25,410 nt of DNA from positions 1 to 25,410 of the forward strand of contig QGVE01000023.1 of NCBI GenBank assembly GCA_003242675.1. Reading direction: 5' to 3'. A model generated the notes under the pieces. The model searched no databases and had not been told where the DNA came from. It saw nothing but the letters and a program-made list of their open reading frames with translations. Shown piece by piece: positions 16,460 to 25,047 of the stretch. The position numbers were made by a program, and so were the translations under genes. Within the stretch, counting starts at the first letter, position 1, and each line of letters starts with the position of its first letter. The DNA comes from Bacillota bacterium. Lineage in GTDB: Bacteria; Bacillota_E; Symbiobacteriia; Symbiobacteriales; Symbiobacteriaceae.

Positions 16460-16488
16460 TTGACGACCGGCAACTTATGGTTTAAGAT
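16460..16488 (+). promoter_or_regulatory. Sigma-A promoter of the betaine-type ABC operon
   Basis: -35 TTGACG (16460-16465), 17-base spacer, -10 TAAGAT (16483-16488). It lies between the rpoD terminator and the ATPase start. The -10 element sits within an 11-bp inverted repeat described separately. Confidence 0.7.
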
Positions 16489-16500
16489 CAAGTTGTCGGT
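16466..16500. promoter_or_regulatory. Inverted repeat straddling the -10 box, candidate operator
   Basis: ACCGGCAACTT (16466-16476) and AAGTTGTCGGT (16490-16500) are inverted copies matching at 10 of 11 positions, with 13 bases between them. The repeat starts right after the -35 hexamer and encloses the -10, so a bound dimer would block RNA polymerase. Osmotic or substrate-responsive repression (GbsR/OpcR-like) is an inference. Confidence 0.5.
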
Positions 16501-16523
16501 TCTTGTGTGAAAGGGGTGAGACC

Positions 16524-17732
16524 ATGGCCTTGATCGAGATCCGGGGACTGACCAAGATCTTCGGCCCCCGTCCCCAGGAGGTCATGGCCCTGATACGCCA
16601 GGGCATGACGAAGGAGCAGGTGATGGCGCAGACGGGCCACGCGATCGGTCTGCTGGACGTATCGCTCTCCATCGAAAAGGGCGAGGTATTCGTGATCATG
16701 GGCCTCTCCGGCAGCGGGAAGTCGACCCTGGTGCGCTGCCTGAACCGGCTGATCGAGCCCACGGCCGGCCAGGTGCTGCTGGACGGGCAGGACATCCTGG
16801 CCCTGGACGAGCGGGGCCTGCGCGCGCTCCGGCAGAAACGCATGGCCATGGTCTTCCAGCGGTTCGGGCTGCTGCCGCACCGGACGGTGCTGGAGAACGT
16901 GGCCTTCGGCCTGGAGGTGCAGGGCGTGCCGAAGGCCGAGCGGGAAGAGAGAGCCCGCCAGTGGCTGGAGACGGTGGGGCTTGCCGGCTGGGAGCGGAGC
17001 TACCCCAGCCAGCTCAGCGGCGGCATGCAGCAGCGGGTCGGCATCGCCCGCGCCCTGTGCAACGACCCCGACATCCTCCTGATGGACGAACCGTTCAGCG
17101 CGCTGGACCCCCTGATCCGGCGGGAGATGCAGTCCGAGCTCCTGGAGCTGCAGACCCGGCTGAACAAAACGATCATCTTCATCACCCACGACCTGGACGA
17201 GGCGCTGCGGCTCGGGGACCGGATCGCCATCCTGAAGGACGGCCAGGTGGTGCAGGTGGGCACCGCCGAGGAGATCCTCACCCACCCGGCCGACGAGTAC
17301 GTGGCCGAGTTCACGCGCGACGTGAACCGGAGCCGGGTTCTGACCGCCCGGTCGGTCATGCAGCGTCCCCGGGTCGCGGTGGTCGGGCGCGACGGGCCGC
17401 GCAGTGCCCTGAAGCTGATGGAGGAGCAGGGGCTCTCCAGCGTCTTCGTCGTCGACCGGGAGCACCGCCTGGTCGGCTTGGTGCAGGCCGAGGCGGCCAT
17501 CGCGGCGGCGCAGCACGGCGAGACCGGCCTGGGCAGCCTGATCATCCGCGACGTGCCGACGACGGGGCCCGACACGCTCCTGGAGGCCCTGATCCCCGTC
17601 GCCGCGAGCCACCGCTGGCCCATCGCCGTGCTGGACGAGGAGCGGCGCCTGCTGGGCATCATCCCGCGGGTCGCCGTGCTGGCGGCGCTGGCCGGGCGGA
17701 CCCAGGCGGAAGCCCCCCGCCAGGCGGGCTGA
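16524..17732 (+). CDS. proV: Glycine betaine/proline-type ABC transporter ATPase with CBS domains
   Basis: A 402-residue ATPase that powers osmoprotectant uptake at the inner face of the membrane. Walker A GLSGSGKST is at residues 60-68, signature LSGGMQQR begins at 164, Walker B MDEP is 187-190 and the H-loop His is 222. The N-terminal extension (PQEVMALIRQGMTKEQV) is typical of the ProV/OpuAA branch. After about residue 275 two CBS motifs follow (RSVMQRPRVAVV...SSVFVVD and LIIRDVPTT...WPIAVLDEE); in OpuA such domains sense ionic strength. ATG 16524 has AAGGGGTG upstream; the in-frame GTG at 16503 has no ribosome site. Gene order is ATPase, binding protein, permease, all close together. Betaine, choline, carnitine or proline cannot be distinguished here. 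Confidence 0.95.
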   Translation: MALIEIRGLTKIFGPRPQEVMALIRQGMTKEQVMAQTGHAIGLLDVSLSIEKGEVFVIMGLSGSGKSTLVRCLNRLIEPTAGQVLLDGQDILALDERGLRALRQKRMAMVFQRFGLLPHRTVLENVAFGLEVQGVPKAEREERARQWLETVGLAGWERSYPSQLSGGMQQRVGIARALCNDPDILLMDEPFSALDPLIRREMQSELLELQTRLNKTIIFITHDLDEALRLGDRIAILKDGQVVQVGTAEEILTHPADEYVAEFTRDVNRSRVLTARSVMQRPRVAVVGRDGPRSALKLMEEQGLSSVFVVDREHRLVGLVQAEAAIAAAQHGETGLGSLIIRDVPTTGPDTLLEALIPVAASHRWPIAVLDEERRLLGIIPRVAVLAALAGRTQAEAPRQAG

Positions 17733-17766
17733 CGGCGGGGGAAGTCCATTCCGGGGAGGTCGAAAC

Positions 17767-18861
17767 ATGAGGAAGCAGTATAGGTGGCGCATGCTGATGG
17801 CCGCTGCCCTGGCAGGGGTGCTCCTGGCCGCGGCCGGATGCGGCGGCGGCCCGGATGGCGGCGGCTCCCCCGGCGATCAGAAGCAGGTGATCCGCCTGGG
17901 CGACATGCAGTGGCAGTCGCTGTGGATCAACAACGCGATCGCCGGGTTCATCATCGAGAAGGGCTACGGCTATCCGGTGGAGACCGTGGAGGTCACCACC
18001 CCGATCATGCAGCTTTCGCTGGTCCGGGGCGACCTGGACGTCGCCATGGAGATCTGGACCGGCAACATGGTCGACTGGTACAACGAGGTGATCGAGAAGG
18101 GCCAGATGCTCGACCTCGGCAAGGTCATGGACCGCACCACCCAGGGCTGGTACGTGCCCGCCTACGTGGTGCACGGCGACCCCGAGCGGGGCATCGCACC
18201 GATGGCGCCCGATCTCAGGACGGTCGAGGACCTGAAGCGGTACGCCCACCTCTTCGCGGACCCCGAGGATCCCGGCAAGGGACGGCTGATCAGCTGCATC
18301 ACCGGCTGGGACTGCGCGAACGTCAACCGGGTGAAGCTGCACGCCTACGGCCTGGCGGACCTGTATAACCTGCAGGAGCCCGGCACCTCCGGCGCCCTGG
18401 ACGCTGCGATCGCCGGCGCCTACCAGCGGGGCGAGCCCCTGCTCACCTACTACTGGGAGCCCACCTGGCTGATGGGCGCCCTGGACATGGTGCTCCTGGA
18501 GGAGCCGCCCTACTCCGAGGAATGCTGGGCGCTGGTGCGCAAGGGTGTGGCCGGGGATATCCCCCTGAATCAGATCCCGCCTGAGGCCGGATGCGCCTGG
18601 GAGGACGCGCCGGTGGTCAAGGGCGTCCACCCCTCGCTGAAGGAGCGGGCCCCCGAGGTGGTCGCGTTCCTGGAGCGGTTCATGATTCCGACGGAGGATC
18701 TGAACAAGATCTCGGCCTACATGGAGGAAAACGACGTGGAGGCCGACCAGGCGGCCCTGTGGTTCTTCGCCAACTACCAGGAGCTCTGGCGGAGCTGGAT
18801 GCCGGACGACGTGGCCAAGAAGGTTGAGCAGGCCCTCCTGGCCGCCGGCGTGAGCCTGTAG
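17767..18861 (+). CDS. proX: Glycine betaine-type substrate-binding lipoprotein
   Basis: A 364-residue secreted solute-binding protein. The N-terminus has a basic start, a hydrophobic core and the lipobox LAAAGC with Cys25, followed by a Gly/Ser/Pro linker, so the mature protein should be anchored to the membrane by lipid. The OpuAC fold is recognisable in GDMQWQSLWINNAI, LVRGDLDVAMEIWTGN and LLTYYWEPTWLMGA; several Trp and Tyr residues are available for an aromatic betaine cage. Two Cys pairs (in SCITGWDC and around ECW/GCAW) are unusual and may form disulfides. ATG 17767 has GGGGAGG upstream and lies 34 bases after the ATPase gene. It feeds substrate to the downstream permease. Confidence 0.92.
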   Translation: MRKQYRWRMLMAAALAGVLLAAAGCGGGPDGGGSPGDQKQVIRLGDMQWQSLWINNAIAGFIIEKGYGYPVETVEVTTPIMQLSLVRGDLDVAMEIWTGNMVDWYNEVIEKGQMLDLGKVMDRTTQGWYVPAYVVHGDPERGIAPMAPDLRTVEDLKRYAHLFADPEDPGKGRLISCITGWDCANVNRVKLHAYGLADLYNLQEPGTSGALDAAIAGAYQRGEPLLTYYWEPTWLMGALDMVLLEEPPYSEECWALVRKGVAGDIPLNQIPPEAGCAWEDAPVVKGVHPSLKERAPEVVAFLERFMIPTEDLNKISAYMEENDVEADQAALWFFANYQELWRSWMPDDVAKKVEQALLAAGVSL

Positions 18862-18885
18862 TGTCGCAAAGGCAGGTGAGGCAAT

Positions 18886-19728
18886 GTGTTTCCGCACAGC
18901 TACAAGCTGCCCCTGGCGGACTGGGTGGACAGCGGCGTGGCCTGGCTGGTGCAGGCCGGCGGCCCCTTCTTCGATTGGCTCGGCCGCATCCTGCTGAAGC
19001 CCCTGGTGGGGCTGGAGAACTTCCTGCTGTGGCTGCCCTGGTGGGCGGTCCTGCTGGCGGTGGCGGCCGCTGCCTGGAAGAGCGCCGGGTGGAAGCTGGC
19101 CCTCGGGTCGGCGCTTGGCCTCGTCTTCATCGGGTCGCTCGGGCTGTGGACCCACGCGATGCGGACGCTCACGCTGGTGATCGCGGGCACCGCACTGGCG
19201 GTGGTCGTGGCCATTCCCACCGGCATCGCCATGTCCCGCAGCGACCGGCTGGAGCGGGCCATCCGGCCTCTCCTGGACCTCATGCAGACCCTGCCCAGCT
19301 TCGTCTACCTGGTGCCGATCCTGATGCTGTTCGGCATGGGCAAGGTGCCGGCCGTGCTGGCCACCTTCGTCTACGCCGTGCCGCCGGCGATCCGGCTGAC
19401 CAACCTGGGCATCCGCCAGGTGCCGGCCGACGTCGTCGAGGCCGCCAGGGCCTTCGGCACCACCGCGTGGCAGATGCTGCTGAAGGTGCAGCTTCCGCTG
19501 GCCAAGCCCACCATCATGGCGGGCATCAACCAGACCGTGATGATGGCCCTGTCGATGGTCGTCATCGCCTCGATGATCGGCGCGTCCGGCCTGGGCACGG
19601 AGGTGCTCAACGGCATCGCCCGCATCGAGACGGGGCGGAGCTTTGCCGGGGGAATCTCCATCGTCATCCTGGCGATCATCATCGATCGGGTGACGCAGGG
19701 GCTGTCGAAGTCGCGGCTGCAGGCGTAG
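18886..19728 (+). CDS. proW: Glycine betaine/proline-type ABC transporter permease
   Basis: A 280-residue integral membrane protein with about six or seven hydrophobic segments (for example near residues 45-62, 68-90, 95-112 and 135-165). The EAA loop that docks on the ATPase reads VEAARAFGTTAWQMLLKVQLP, and the ProW-family stretches TLPSFVYLVPILMLFG and GINQTVMMALSMVVIA are present. GTG 18886 follows AGGTGAGG; the gene begins 24 bases after the binding-protein stop. Last gene of the transporter operon, with a GC-rich hairpin beyond it. Confidence 0.94.
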   Translation: MFPHSYKLPLADWVDSGVAWLVQAGGPFFDWLGRILLKPLVGLENFLLWLPWWAVLLAVAAAAWKSAGWKLALGSALGLVFIGSLGLWTHAMRTLTLVIAGTALAVVVAIPTGIAMSRSDRLERAIRPLLDLMQTLPSFVYLVPILMLFGMGKVPAVLATFVYAVPPAIRLTNLGIRQVPADVVEAARAFGTTAWQMLLKVQLPLAKPTIMAGINQTVMMALSMVVIASMIGASGLGTEVLNGIARIETGRSFAGGISIVILAIIIDRVTQGLSKSRLQA

Positions 19729-19743
19729 GCCCGTAAACCGATG

Positions 19744-19780
19744 GCGCCGGCCCGGGCGAGGCCGGCGCTTCTGAATTTCA
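19744..19780 (+). terminator. Terminator of the ABC transporter operon
   Basis: GCGCCGGCC (19744-19752) pairs with GGCCGGCGC (19760-19768) across a 7-base loop, followed by TTCTGAATTTC. The stem is strong and the T content moderate. The remaining 140 bases before the next gene show only short weak repeats. Confidence 0.7.
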
Positions 19781-19926
19781 GCCGGGCCCGCTCGCCGCCC
19801 CGGCAGGGGTTCTCCCGCGGAGCGCAATCCGGAAACTGCACGGAACTTCCGGCCGTCTGACGAATGAATGGAACCGGGGACTGACCAGGTGGTCGCAGTA
19901 CTCCGGAACGCGTGGAGGTAAGCGCG

Positions 19927-21444
19927 ATGGACCGCGTTCGTGTCATGGGGGCCGCGTTGATCCTGGTGCTGATTCTGTCCGGCTGCAGCCGGGCGGCGGA
20001 GCCGCAGGAGTCCCAGCCCGAGCCCCACGCGGGGGCGCCGGCCGTGCCTGCAACCGGCGTGGCCGGGGGTGAAGCGGAACCGCCCGGGGCGCGCCCCGGC
20101 CCCGCCGCGCAGCCGGAGAGTGCGGAGGCCCCGGCCGTTCCGCCCGGGCCTGCCGTGACGGCGGAGGGGGAGGAAGTCGTCGTGACGGGCCTGGACCGCC
20201 CGTCGCCGCAGGCGTGGTCGCCGTCCGGGCGACGGGTGCTCATCGCGTCGGGGCCGTTCACCTATCTGCTGGACCTGGCGAAGCCGTCGCTGGAAGTTCT
20301 GTCGGACTTTGACCCGTCGTTCGAACGCCCCGTCTTCTGGTCCGAGACGCAGGTATTCTGGATGGACGCCCACGGCCGTGCCCTGCTCCGCAACCTGGAG
20401 ACCGGGGAGGACCGGCTCATCCACGACTTCGGCGGTCCTGTGATTCACTACATCCAGCCGGGAGACACCCAATATATTGCCAACCGGGAAAAGGGCGTGG
20501 TGATGCAGGGCTACCGCTTCGGCACCATCGTCGCGGGGGAGCTGGGGGGCGCGGAGGAGCGGGTGCTCATCGAGACCGGCCACCTGATCGGCCGCATGGC
20601 CAGCGGCCAGGTGCTGGCGGTGGAGGGGATGCGCGGCGGGCCGCTGTGGGCGCTCTCCCCGACCGGCGAAAAGCGGCTGCTGAGCCAGGATGACGCCTAC
20701 TTCGTGCAGATTTCCCCCGACGGCCGCCGGGCCCTGTGGTTTACGCACAGCCCGGAGCCGGCGGCGGAGCAGGCCCGCCGTCAGCCCCTGGCGCTCCTGA
20801 AGGACCTGCTCCGGCCCCGTGTCGCCTACGCGGACCCGCCGTACGACCCGCCCCTCACCGACCTGTGGACGTGGGACGGCACGGGCGATCCCGTCCGCAT
20901 TCCCCTGGGCGGCACCTACTCGGCGCGGGCCCGGTTCTCGCCGGACGGGCAGCGCATCGCCCTGGCGCTGAACGAGGAGATCTGGACCGAGCTGGCCCCC
21001 GGGGAGGAGCGGCAGCCGCGTCCCGGCCACGTGGCCGTGGTGGAGGGGGAGGAGATCCGGGTGCTGGCCACCTTCGAGGGCCGAGTGGGGATCGGCATGT
21101 GGCTGGGAGAGGACGGCTTCCGCTTCACGCCGCCCATGGAGAAGACGGGGGCACAGCTGCCGATCCTGCGCATGGACCTGAGCGGCCAGCAGAGCGAAAT
21201 CGGCGGGCTGTGGTACCATGCCGGGCTCCATCCCGACCCCGACCGCGGCCCCAGCATGCTCGTCATCTGGAGCGGAGACGCCTCGACGGTCTACTGGTCG
21301 GACTCGGCAAGAGTCGCGCAGGTCCACTTCGACGTGAACCGGCATGGCCAGCCGCTCTACGCCCCGCCCTGGGCCCCGTACCTGCCGACCGGAGATTCCG
21401 ACGCGCTCCGTTTCCTGCGCTTCGCCTCTGAGAACACACTCTGA
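19927..21444 (+). CDS. Putative lipoprotein with TolB/WD40-like beta-propeller repeats
   Basis: A 505-residue exported protein. The signal sequence ends in the lipobox LILSGC with Cys20, followed by about 70 residues rich in Pro, Ala, Glu and Gly that probably form a flexible tether. The rest shows propeller-blade motifs: WSPSGRRVLIA, VQISPDGRRALWFTH, ARFSPDGQRIALAL and VYWSDSARVAQVHF. Such proteins sit on the outer face of the membrane and usually bind other proteins or ligands; no catalytic motif is seen. ATG 19927 has GGAGGT seven bases upstream, better than the GTG at 19912. The gene is alone between two terminators. Function unknown; fold assigned from blade motifs only. Confidence 0.8.
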   Translation: MDRVRVMGAALILVLILSGCSRAAEPQESQPEPHAGAPAVPATGVAGGEAEPPGARPGPAAQPESAEAPAVPPGPAVTAEGEEVVVTGLDRPSPQAWSPSGRRVLIASGPFTYLLDLAKPSLEVLSDFDPSFERPVFWSETQVFWMDAHGRALLRNLETGEDRLIHDFGGPVIHYIQPGDTQYIANREKGVVMQGYRFGTIVAGELGGAEERVLIETGHLIGRMASGQVLAVEGMRGGPLWALSPTGEKRLLSQDDAYFVQISPDGRRALWFTHSPEPAAEQARRQPLALLKDLLRPRVAYADPPYDPPLTDLWTWDGTGDPVRIPLGGTYSARARFSPDGQRIALALNEEIWTELAPGEERQPRPGHVAVVEGEEIRVLATFEGRVGIGMWLGEDGFRFTPPMEKTGAQLPILRMDLSGQQSEIGGLWYHAGLHPDPDRGPSMLVIWSGDASTVYWSDSARVAQVHFDVNRHGQPLYAPPWAPYLPTGDSDALRFLRFASENTL

Positions 21445-21446
21445 GA

Positions 21447-21473
21447 GGCCGGCCGCACTGGCCGGCCCTTTTC
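21447..21473 (+). terminator. Terminator after the beta-propeller lipoprotein gene
   Basis: Stem GGCCGGCC/GGCCGGCC (21447-21454 with 21460-21467), loop GCACT, followed by CTTTTCGTC. It starts two bases after the stop codon. Confidence 0.8.
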
Positions 21474-21645
21474 GTCTCCAGGGGCTTTCGCGTTTGCTTT
21501 CTCGGAATTGACGGGTTTTTGCGATGAACGGTCGGCTTTCGCAGACGAACGGCTGTGCCCGCCCCCGGCCCCGGTGCGCCGCGCATCTGGCCGCAAAATC
21601 CCAACCACTGGTCGCCGCTTCCGGGACGATTGGGCGGCAACTTTT

Positions 21646-21651
21646 TATACT
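21646..21651 (+). promoter_or_regulatory. Candidate -10 element ahead of malate synthase
   Basis: TATACT lies about 30 bases before the gene in a short AT-rich run. The -35 position at 17-base spacing reads GGGACG, a poor match, so an activator or a different promoter may be involved. The rest of 21474-21680 has no clear feature. Confidence 0.35.
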
Positions 21652-21680
21652 AACGCCATGATAAAACTGGCTGAAGGGCG

Positions 21681-23285
21681 GTGGATTTCCGAATGCTCAC
21701 GCTGGAGGGCGTTTCGATCCGGGGAGCCCTCGGCGAGCGCTACGACGAGGTGCTCACCCCCGAAGCGCTGGAGTTCCTGGTTCAGCTGCACCGCCGGTTC
21801 GCAGCCAGGCGCAGGGAGCTGCTCATGCTGCGCGCGGAGCGGCAGGAGCGGCTGGACCGGGGCGAGTGGCCCGATTTTCTCCCGGAGACCCGGCACATCC
21901 GCGAGTCGGAGTGGCAGGTCGCGCCGTACCCGCCTGACCTCGCGGACCGGCGGGTGGAGATCACCGGGCCCGTGGACCGCAAGATGATCATCAACGCCCT
22001 CAACTCCGGCGCCCGGGTGTTCATGGCGGACTTCGAGGACGCCACCAGCCCGACCTGGGCCAACATCATCGAGGGCCACATCAACCTCATCGACGCGGTG
22101 AAGGGCACGATCACGTACACCAACCCCGACGGCCGGGTCTACAAGCTGAAGGAGAAGGTGGCCACGCTGTTCGTGCGGCCGCGGGGCTGGCACCTGCCCG
22201 AGCGGCACATCGTGATCGACGGTGAGCCGGCCTCGGGCAGCCTGGTGGACTTCGGCCTCTACTTCTTCCACAACGCCCGGCGGCTCATCGAAAAGGGGAG
22301 CGGGCCCTACTTCTACCTGCCCAAGCTGGAGAGCCACCTGGAGGCCCGGCTGTGGAACGACGTCTTCTGCTTCGCCCAGGACTACCTGGGCATCCCCCGC
22401 GGCACGATCAAGGCCACCGTGCTGATCGAGACGATCCTCGCCGCCTTCGAGATGGATGAGATCCTCTGGGAGCTGCGGGAGCACTCGGTGGGCCTGAACG
22501 CGGGGCGCTGGGACTATATCTTCAGCTGCATCAAGAAGTTCCGCAACCGGCCGGAGGTGCGCTTCCCCGACCGCAGCGCCGTGACCATGACGGTGCCGTT
22601 CATGCGGGCCTACACCGAGCTGCTGGTGAAGACCTGCCACCGGCGCGGCACCTTCGCCATCGGCGGCATGGCGGCGTTCATCCCCAGCCGGAAGGACCCG
22701 CGCGTGAACGCCGTCGCCCTGGAGAAGGTGCGGCAGGACAAGGAGCGCGAGGCGGGCGACGGCTTCGACGGCACGTGGGTGGCCCATCCGGACCTGGTGC
22801 CCGTGGCCACCGCCGTCTTCGACGAGGTGCTGGGCACGAGGCCGAACCAGATCGACCGGCAGCGGCCGGACGTCCAGGTCACCGCGCAGGACCTGCTGAA
22901 CTTCGCCGCCACGCCCGGCGAGATCACCGAAGAGGGGCTGCGGCTCAACGTCAACGTCGGGATCCAGTATATCGAGTCGTGGCTGCGCGGCGTGGGGGCG
23001 GCGGCCATCCACAACCTGATGGAGGACGCCGCGACCGCCGAGATCTCCCGGTCCCAGGTGTGGCAGTGGGTGCGCCACGGGGCGACCCTGGCGGACGGCC
23101 GGAAGGTCACCCGGGAGCTGGTGCGCACCTTGATCGACGAGGAGATGGAGCGGATCCACCGCGCGGTGGGATCCCGCGCCTTCACCTGCGGGCGCTTCCA
23201 GACCGCCCGGCAGCTGTTCGAGCGGGTGGCCCTGGCGGACGAGTTCCCGGAGTTCCTGACGCTGCCGGGATACGACCTGATCTAG
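21681..23285 (+). CDS. aceB: Malate synthase A
   Basis: Condenses glyoxylate with acetyl-CoA to malate in the glyoxylate bypass. 534 residues from GTG 21681, or 530 from ATG 21693, both normal for malate synthase [27 protein letters not shown] (in parts, residues 97-121), RPRGWHLPE with the probable catalytic Arg168, [12 protein letters not shown] and [17 protein letters not shown] with the catalytic Asp are all present. Start choice is uncertain: AAGGGCG is very close to the GTG, while GGTGGA sits eight bases before the ATG. Isocitrate lyase follows after 28 bases, clearly one operon. No isocitrate dehydrogenase kinase (aceK) accompanies them. Confidence 0.96.
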   Translation: MDFRMLTLEGVSIRGALGERYDEVLTPEALEFLVQLHRRFAARRRELLMLRAERQERLDRGEWPDFLPETRHIRESEWQVAPYPPDLADRRVEITGPVDRKMIINALNSGARVFMADFEDATSPTWANIIEGHINLIDAVKGTITYTNPDGRVYKLKEKVATLFVRPRGWHLPERHIVIDGEPASGSLVDFGLYFFHNARRLIEKGSGPYFYLPKLESHLEARLWNDVFCFAQDYLGIPRGTIKATVLIETILAAFEMDEILWELREHSVGLNAGRWDYIFSCIKKFRNRPEVRFPDRSAVTMTVPFMRAYTELLVKTCHRRGTFAIGGMAAFIPSRKDPRVNAVALEKVRQDKEREAGDGFDGTWVAHPDLVPVATAVFDEVLGTRPNQIDRQRPDVQVTAQDLLNFAATPGEITEEGLRLNVNVGIQYIESWLRGVGAAAIHNLMEDAATAEISRSQVWQWVRHGATLADGRKVTRELVRTLIDEEMERIHRAVGSRAFTCGRFQTARQLFERVALADEFPEFLTLPGYDLI

Positions 23286-23313
23286 ACGCAGAACGGGTGA
23301 GGAGGTCAACCCC

Positions 23314-24615
23314 ATGCTGAGCGTGAGTGAGAAGATCCAGCGGCAGGCGGCCGAGCTGGAGCGGGAGTGGAAGACCAATCCGCGGTGGGCGGGGGTGGAG
23401 CGGCCCTACTCGGCGGCCGACGTGATCCGCCTGCGCGGTTCGTTCCAGGTGGAGTACACGATTGCCAAGCGGGGGGCCGAGAAGCTGTGGCACCTCCTGC
23501 ACACGGAGGAGTACGTCCCCGCCCTGGGAGCGCTCACGGGCAACCAGGCGGTGCAGATGGTCAAGGCCGGCCTGAAGGCGATCTACCTCTCGGGCTGGCA
23601 GGTGGCGGCCGACGCCAACCTGGCCGGGCAGATGTACCCCGACCAGTCGCTGTACCCCTCCAACTCCGTGCCGGCGGTGGTGCAGCGCATCAACAACGCC
23701 CTGCGCCGGGCCGACCAGATCGCCTGGGTCGAGGGGAAGGACGACATCGACTGGATGGTGCCCATCGTCGCCGACGCCGAGGCGGGCTTCGGCGGGCCGC
23801 TCAACGTCTTCGAGCTGATGAAGGCGATGATCGAGGCCGGCGCCGCGGCCGTCCACTTCGAGGATCAGCTGGCCTCGGAGAAGAAGTGCGGCCACATGGG
23901 CGGCAAGGTGCTGGTGCCCACCAGCCAGCACATCCGGACCCTGGTCGCCGCCCGACTGGCGGCGGACGTGATGGGGGTCCCGACCCTGATCATCGCCCGC
24001 ACGGACTCCCTGAACGCGACGCTGCTCACCAGCGACATCGACCCGCGCGACCGGGAGTTCATCACCGGCGAGCGCACGCCCGAGGGGTTCTACATTGTGC
24101 GGAGCGGCATCGAGGCAGCAATCGCCCGGGGCCTGGCCTACGCGCCGTATGCCGACCTCATCTGGTGCGAGACGGCGACGCCCGATTTGGGTGAGGCCCG
24201 CCAGTTTGCCGAGGCGATCCTGTCCCGGTACCCCAACAAGCTGCTGGCCTACAACTGCTCGCCCTCCTTCAACTGGAAGCGGCACCTGGACGACGCGACG
24301 ATCGCCCGGTTCCAGCGGGAGCTCGCGGCCATGGGGTACAAGTTCCAGTTCATCACCCTGGCGGGGTTCCACACGCTGAACGCCTCCATGTTCGAGCTGG
24401 CCAAGGACTACGCCCGGGAGGGGATGACGGCCTACGTCCGGCTGCAGCAGAAGGAGTTCTCGCTGGAGCGGGAGGGCTACACGGCCACCCGGCACCAGCG
24501 GGAGGTGGGCACGGGCTACTTCGACGAGGTCGCACAGGTCATCTCGGGCGGCACCGCCTCGACGCTGGCGCTGCGGGGCTCGACGGAGGAGCAGCAGTTC
24601 AGCGTCGCGGACTAG
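23314..24615 (+). CDS. aceA: Isocitrate lyase
   Basis: Splits isocitrate into succinate and glyoxylate, the first step of the glyoxylate bypass. 433 residues, the short bacterial form. The signature [15 protein letters not shown] contains catalytic Cys192. [33 protein letters not shown] and [12 protein letters not shown] are the expected substrate and metal segments. ATG 23314 has GAGGAGG upstream. Second gene of the aceBA operon; glyoxylate passes straight to malate synthase. The 147 bases between its stop and the tRNA promoter hold GC-rich short repeats and a GGTTTTC run but no convincing terminator. Confidence 0.98.
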   Translation: MLSVSEKIQRQAAELEREWKTNPRWAGVERPYSAADVIRLRGSFQVEYTIAKRGAEKLWHLLHTEEYVPALGALTGNQAVQMVKAGLKAIYLSGWQVAADANLAGQMYPDQSLYPSNSVPAVVQRINNALRRADQIAWVEGKDDIDWMVPIVADAEAGFGGPLNVFELMKAMIEAGAAAVHFEDQLASEKKCGHMGGKVLVPTSQHIRTLVAARLAADVMGVPTLIIARTDSLNATLLTSDIDPRDREFITGERTPEGFYIVRSGIEAAIARGLAYAPYADLIWCETATPDLGEARQFAEAILSRYPNKLLAYNCSPSFNWKRHLDDATIARFQRELAAMGYKFQFITLAGFHTLNASMFELAKDYAREGMTAYVRLQQKEFSLEREGYTATRHQREVGTGYFDEVAQVISGGTASTLALRGSTEEQQFSVAD

Positions 24616-24762
24616 GGCGTGCCTGCGGTTGCGCGGATCCGGTCCCGGCGGGTGGTTGCGTCCCCCACCGGGGCCGGTCGCGCGCGGCCCGCGCGGAGGG
24701 GTTTTCTCCACGCGGACCCAGCGGTGGAGGCCGTTGACGAAAAAACACCCATGAATTGCTTG

Positions 24763-24791
24763 TTGACTTTAGGCATGTATCCGGGTAAAAT
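24763..24791 (+). promoter_or_regulatory. Sigma-A promoter of tRNA-Asn
   Basis: -35 TTGACT (24763-24768), 17-base spacer, -10 TAAAAT (24786-24791). The tRNA begins 15 bases after the -10 element, as expected for a short 5' leader. Confidence 0.88.
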
Positions 24792-24806
24792 ACCACCGGT
24801 GCTGAT

Positions 24807-24881
24807 TCCGGCGTAGCTCAGCGGTAGAGCATCCGGCTGTTAACCGGAGGGTCGTAGGTTCGAATCCTACCGCCGGAGCCA
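24807..24881 (+). tRNA. tRNA-Asn (anticodon GTT)
   Basis: Acceptor arms TCCGGCG and CGCCGGA pair over 7 bp, followed by discriminator G and an encoded CCA. The D arm (TAGCTCAGCGGTAGAGC), anticodon loop CTGTTAA between CCGG and CCGG, and T loop TTCGAAT are complete. Anticodon GTT reads Asn codons; discriminator G is usual for tRNA-Asn. Confidence 0.96.
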
Positions 24882-24890
24882 CGGGTGTGC

Positions 24891-24914
24891 AGGCGGGACT
24901 CCCGCCTCTTTTTG
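24891..24914 (+). terminator. Terminator after tRNA-Asn
   Basis: AGGCGGG-ACT-CCCGCCT followed by CTTTTTG. A short strong hairpin with a T-run, ten bases after the tRNA. Confidence 0.88.
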
Positions 24915-24933
24915 TGTTCCCAGGGGTGCGCTC

Positions 24934-24962
24934 TTGTGAATCGCCGCCCCGTGGCGTAAAAT
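24934..24962 (+). promoter_or_regulatory. Promoter of the CAU-anticodon tRNA
   Basis: -35 TTGTGA (24934-24939), 17-base spacer, -10 TAAAAT (24957-24962), ending nine bases before the tRNA. It shares the -10 and the spacing with the tRNA-Asn promoter. Confidence 0.75.
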
Positions 24963-24971
24963 GCTCTATGC

Positions 24972-25047
24972 GGGCCCTTAGCTCAGCGGTTAGAGCTGCC
25001 GGCTCATAACCGGTTGGTCGTAGGTTCGAATCCTACAGGGCCCACCA
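24972..25047 (+). tRNA. CAU-anticodon tRNA, probably tRNA-Ile2 (lysidine-modified) rather than elongator tRNA-Met
   Basis: Acceptor GGGCCCT/AGGGCCC, discriminator A, encoded CCA, complete D and T arms, and anticodon loop CTCATAA with CAT. Automated callers label such genes Met. The TTAGCTCAG segment after a C-rich acceptor stem, the anticodon arm CGGCTCATAACCG and the presence of C4:G69 and C5:G68, which TilS uses to recognise tRNA-Ile2, fit isoleucine tRNA for AUA codons. Firmicute elongator tRNA-Met usually has CGGTTCATACCCG instead. This rests on remembered family sequences, so the tRNA call is certain and the Ile2 identity likely. Confidence 0.93.

Noticed and set aside
17659..21345. 1228-codon minus-strand frame opposite the transporter and lipoprotein genes
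   Set aside because: Spans several genuine genes, a terminator and intergenic DNA with low-complexity His/Gly/Arg composition; lack of stops is expected at this GC content.
21357..21608. 83-codon minus-strand frame partly in the lipoprotein-malate synthase gap
   Set aside because: Crosses the lipoprotein terminator, has no ribosome site and no family motif.
24616..24762. Possible terminator after isocitrate lyase
   Set aside because: GGGTGG/CCCACC and GCGCGG/CCGCGC short pairings with a nearby GGTTTTC are too weak or too tight to call.
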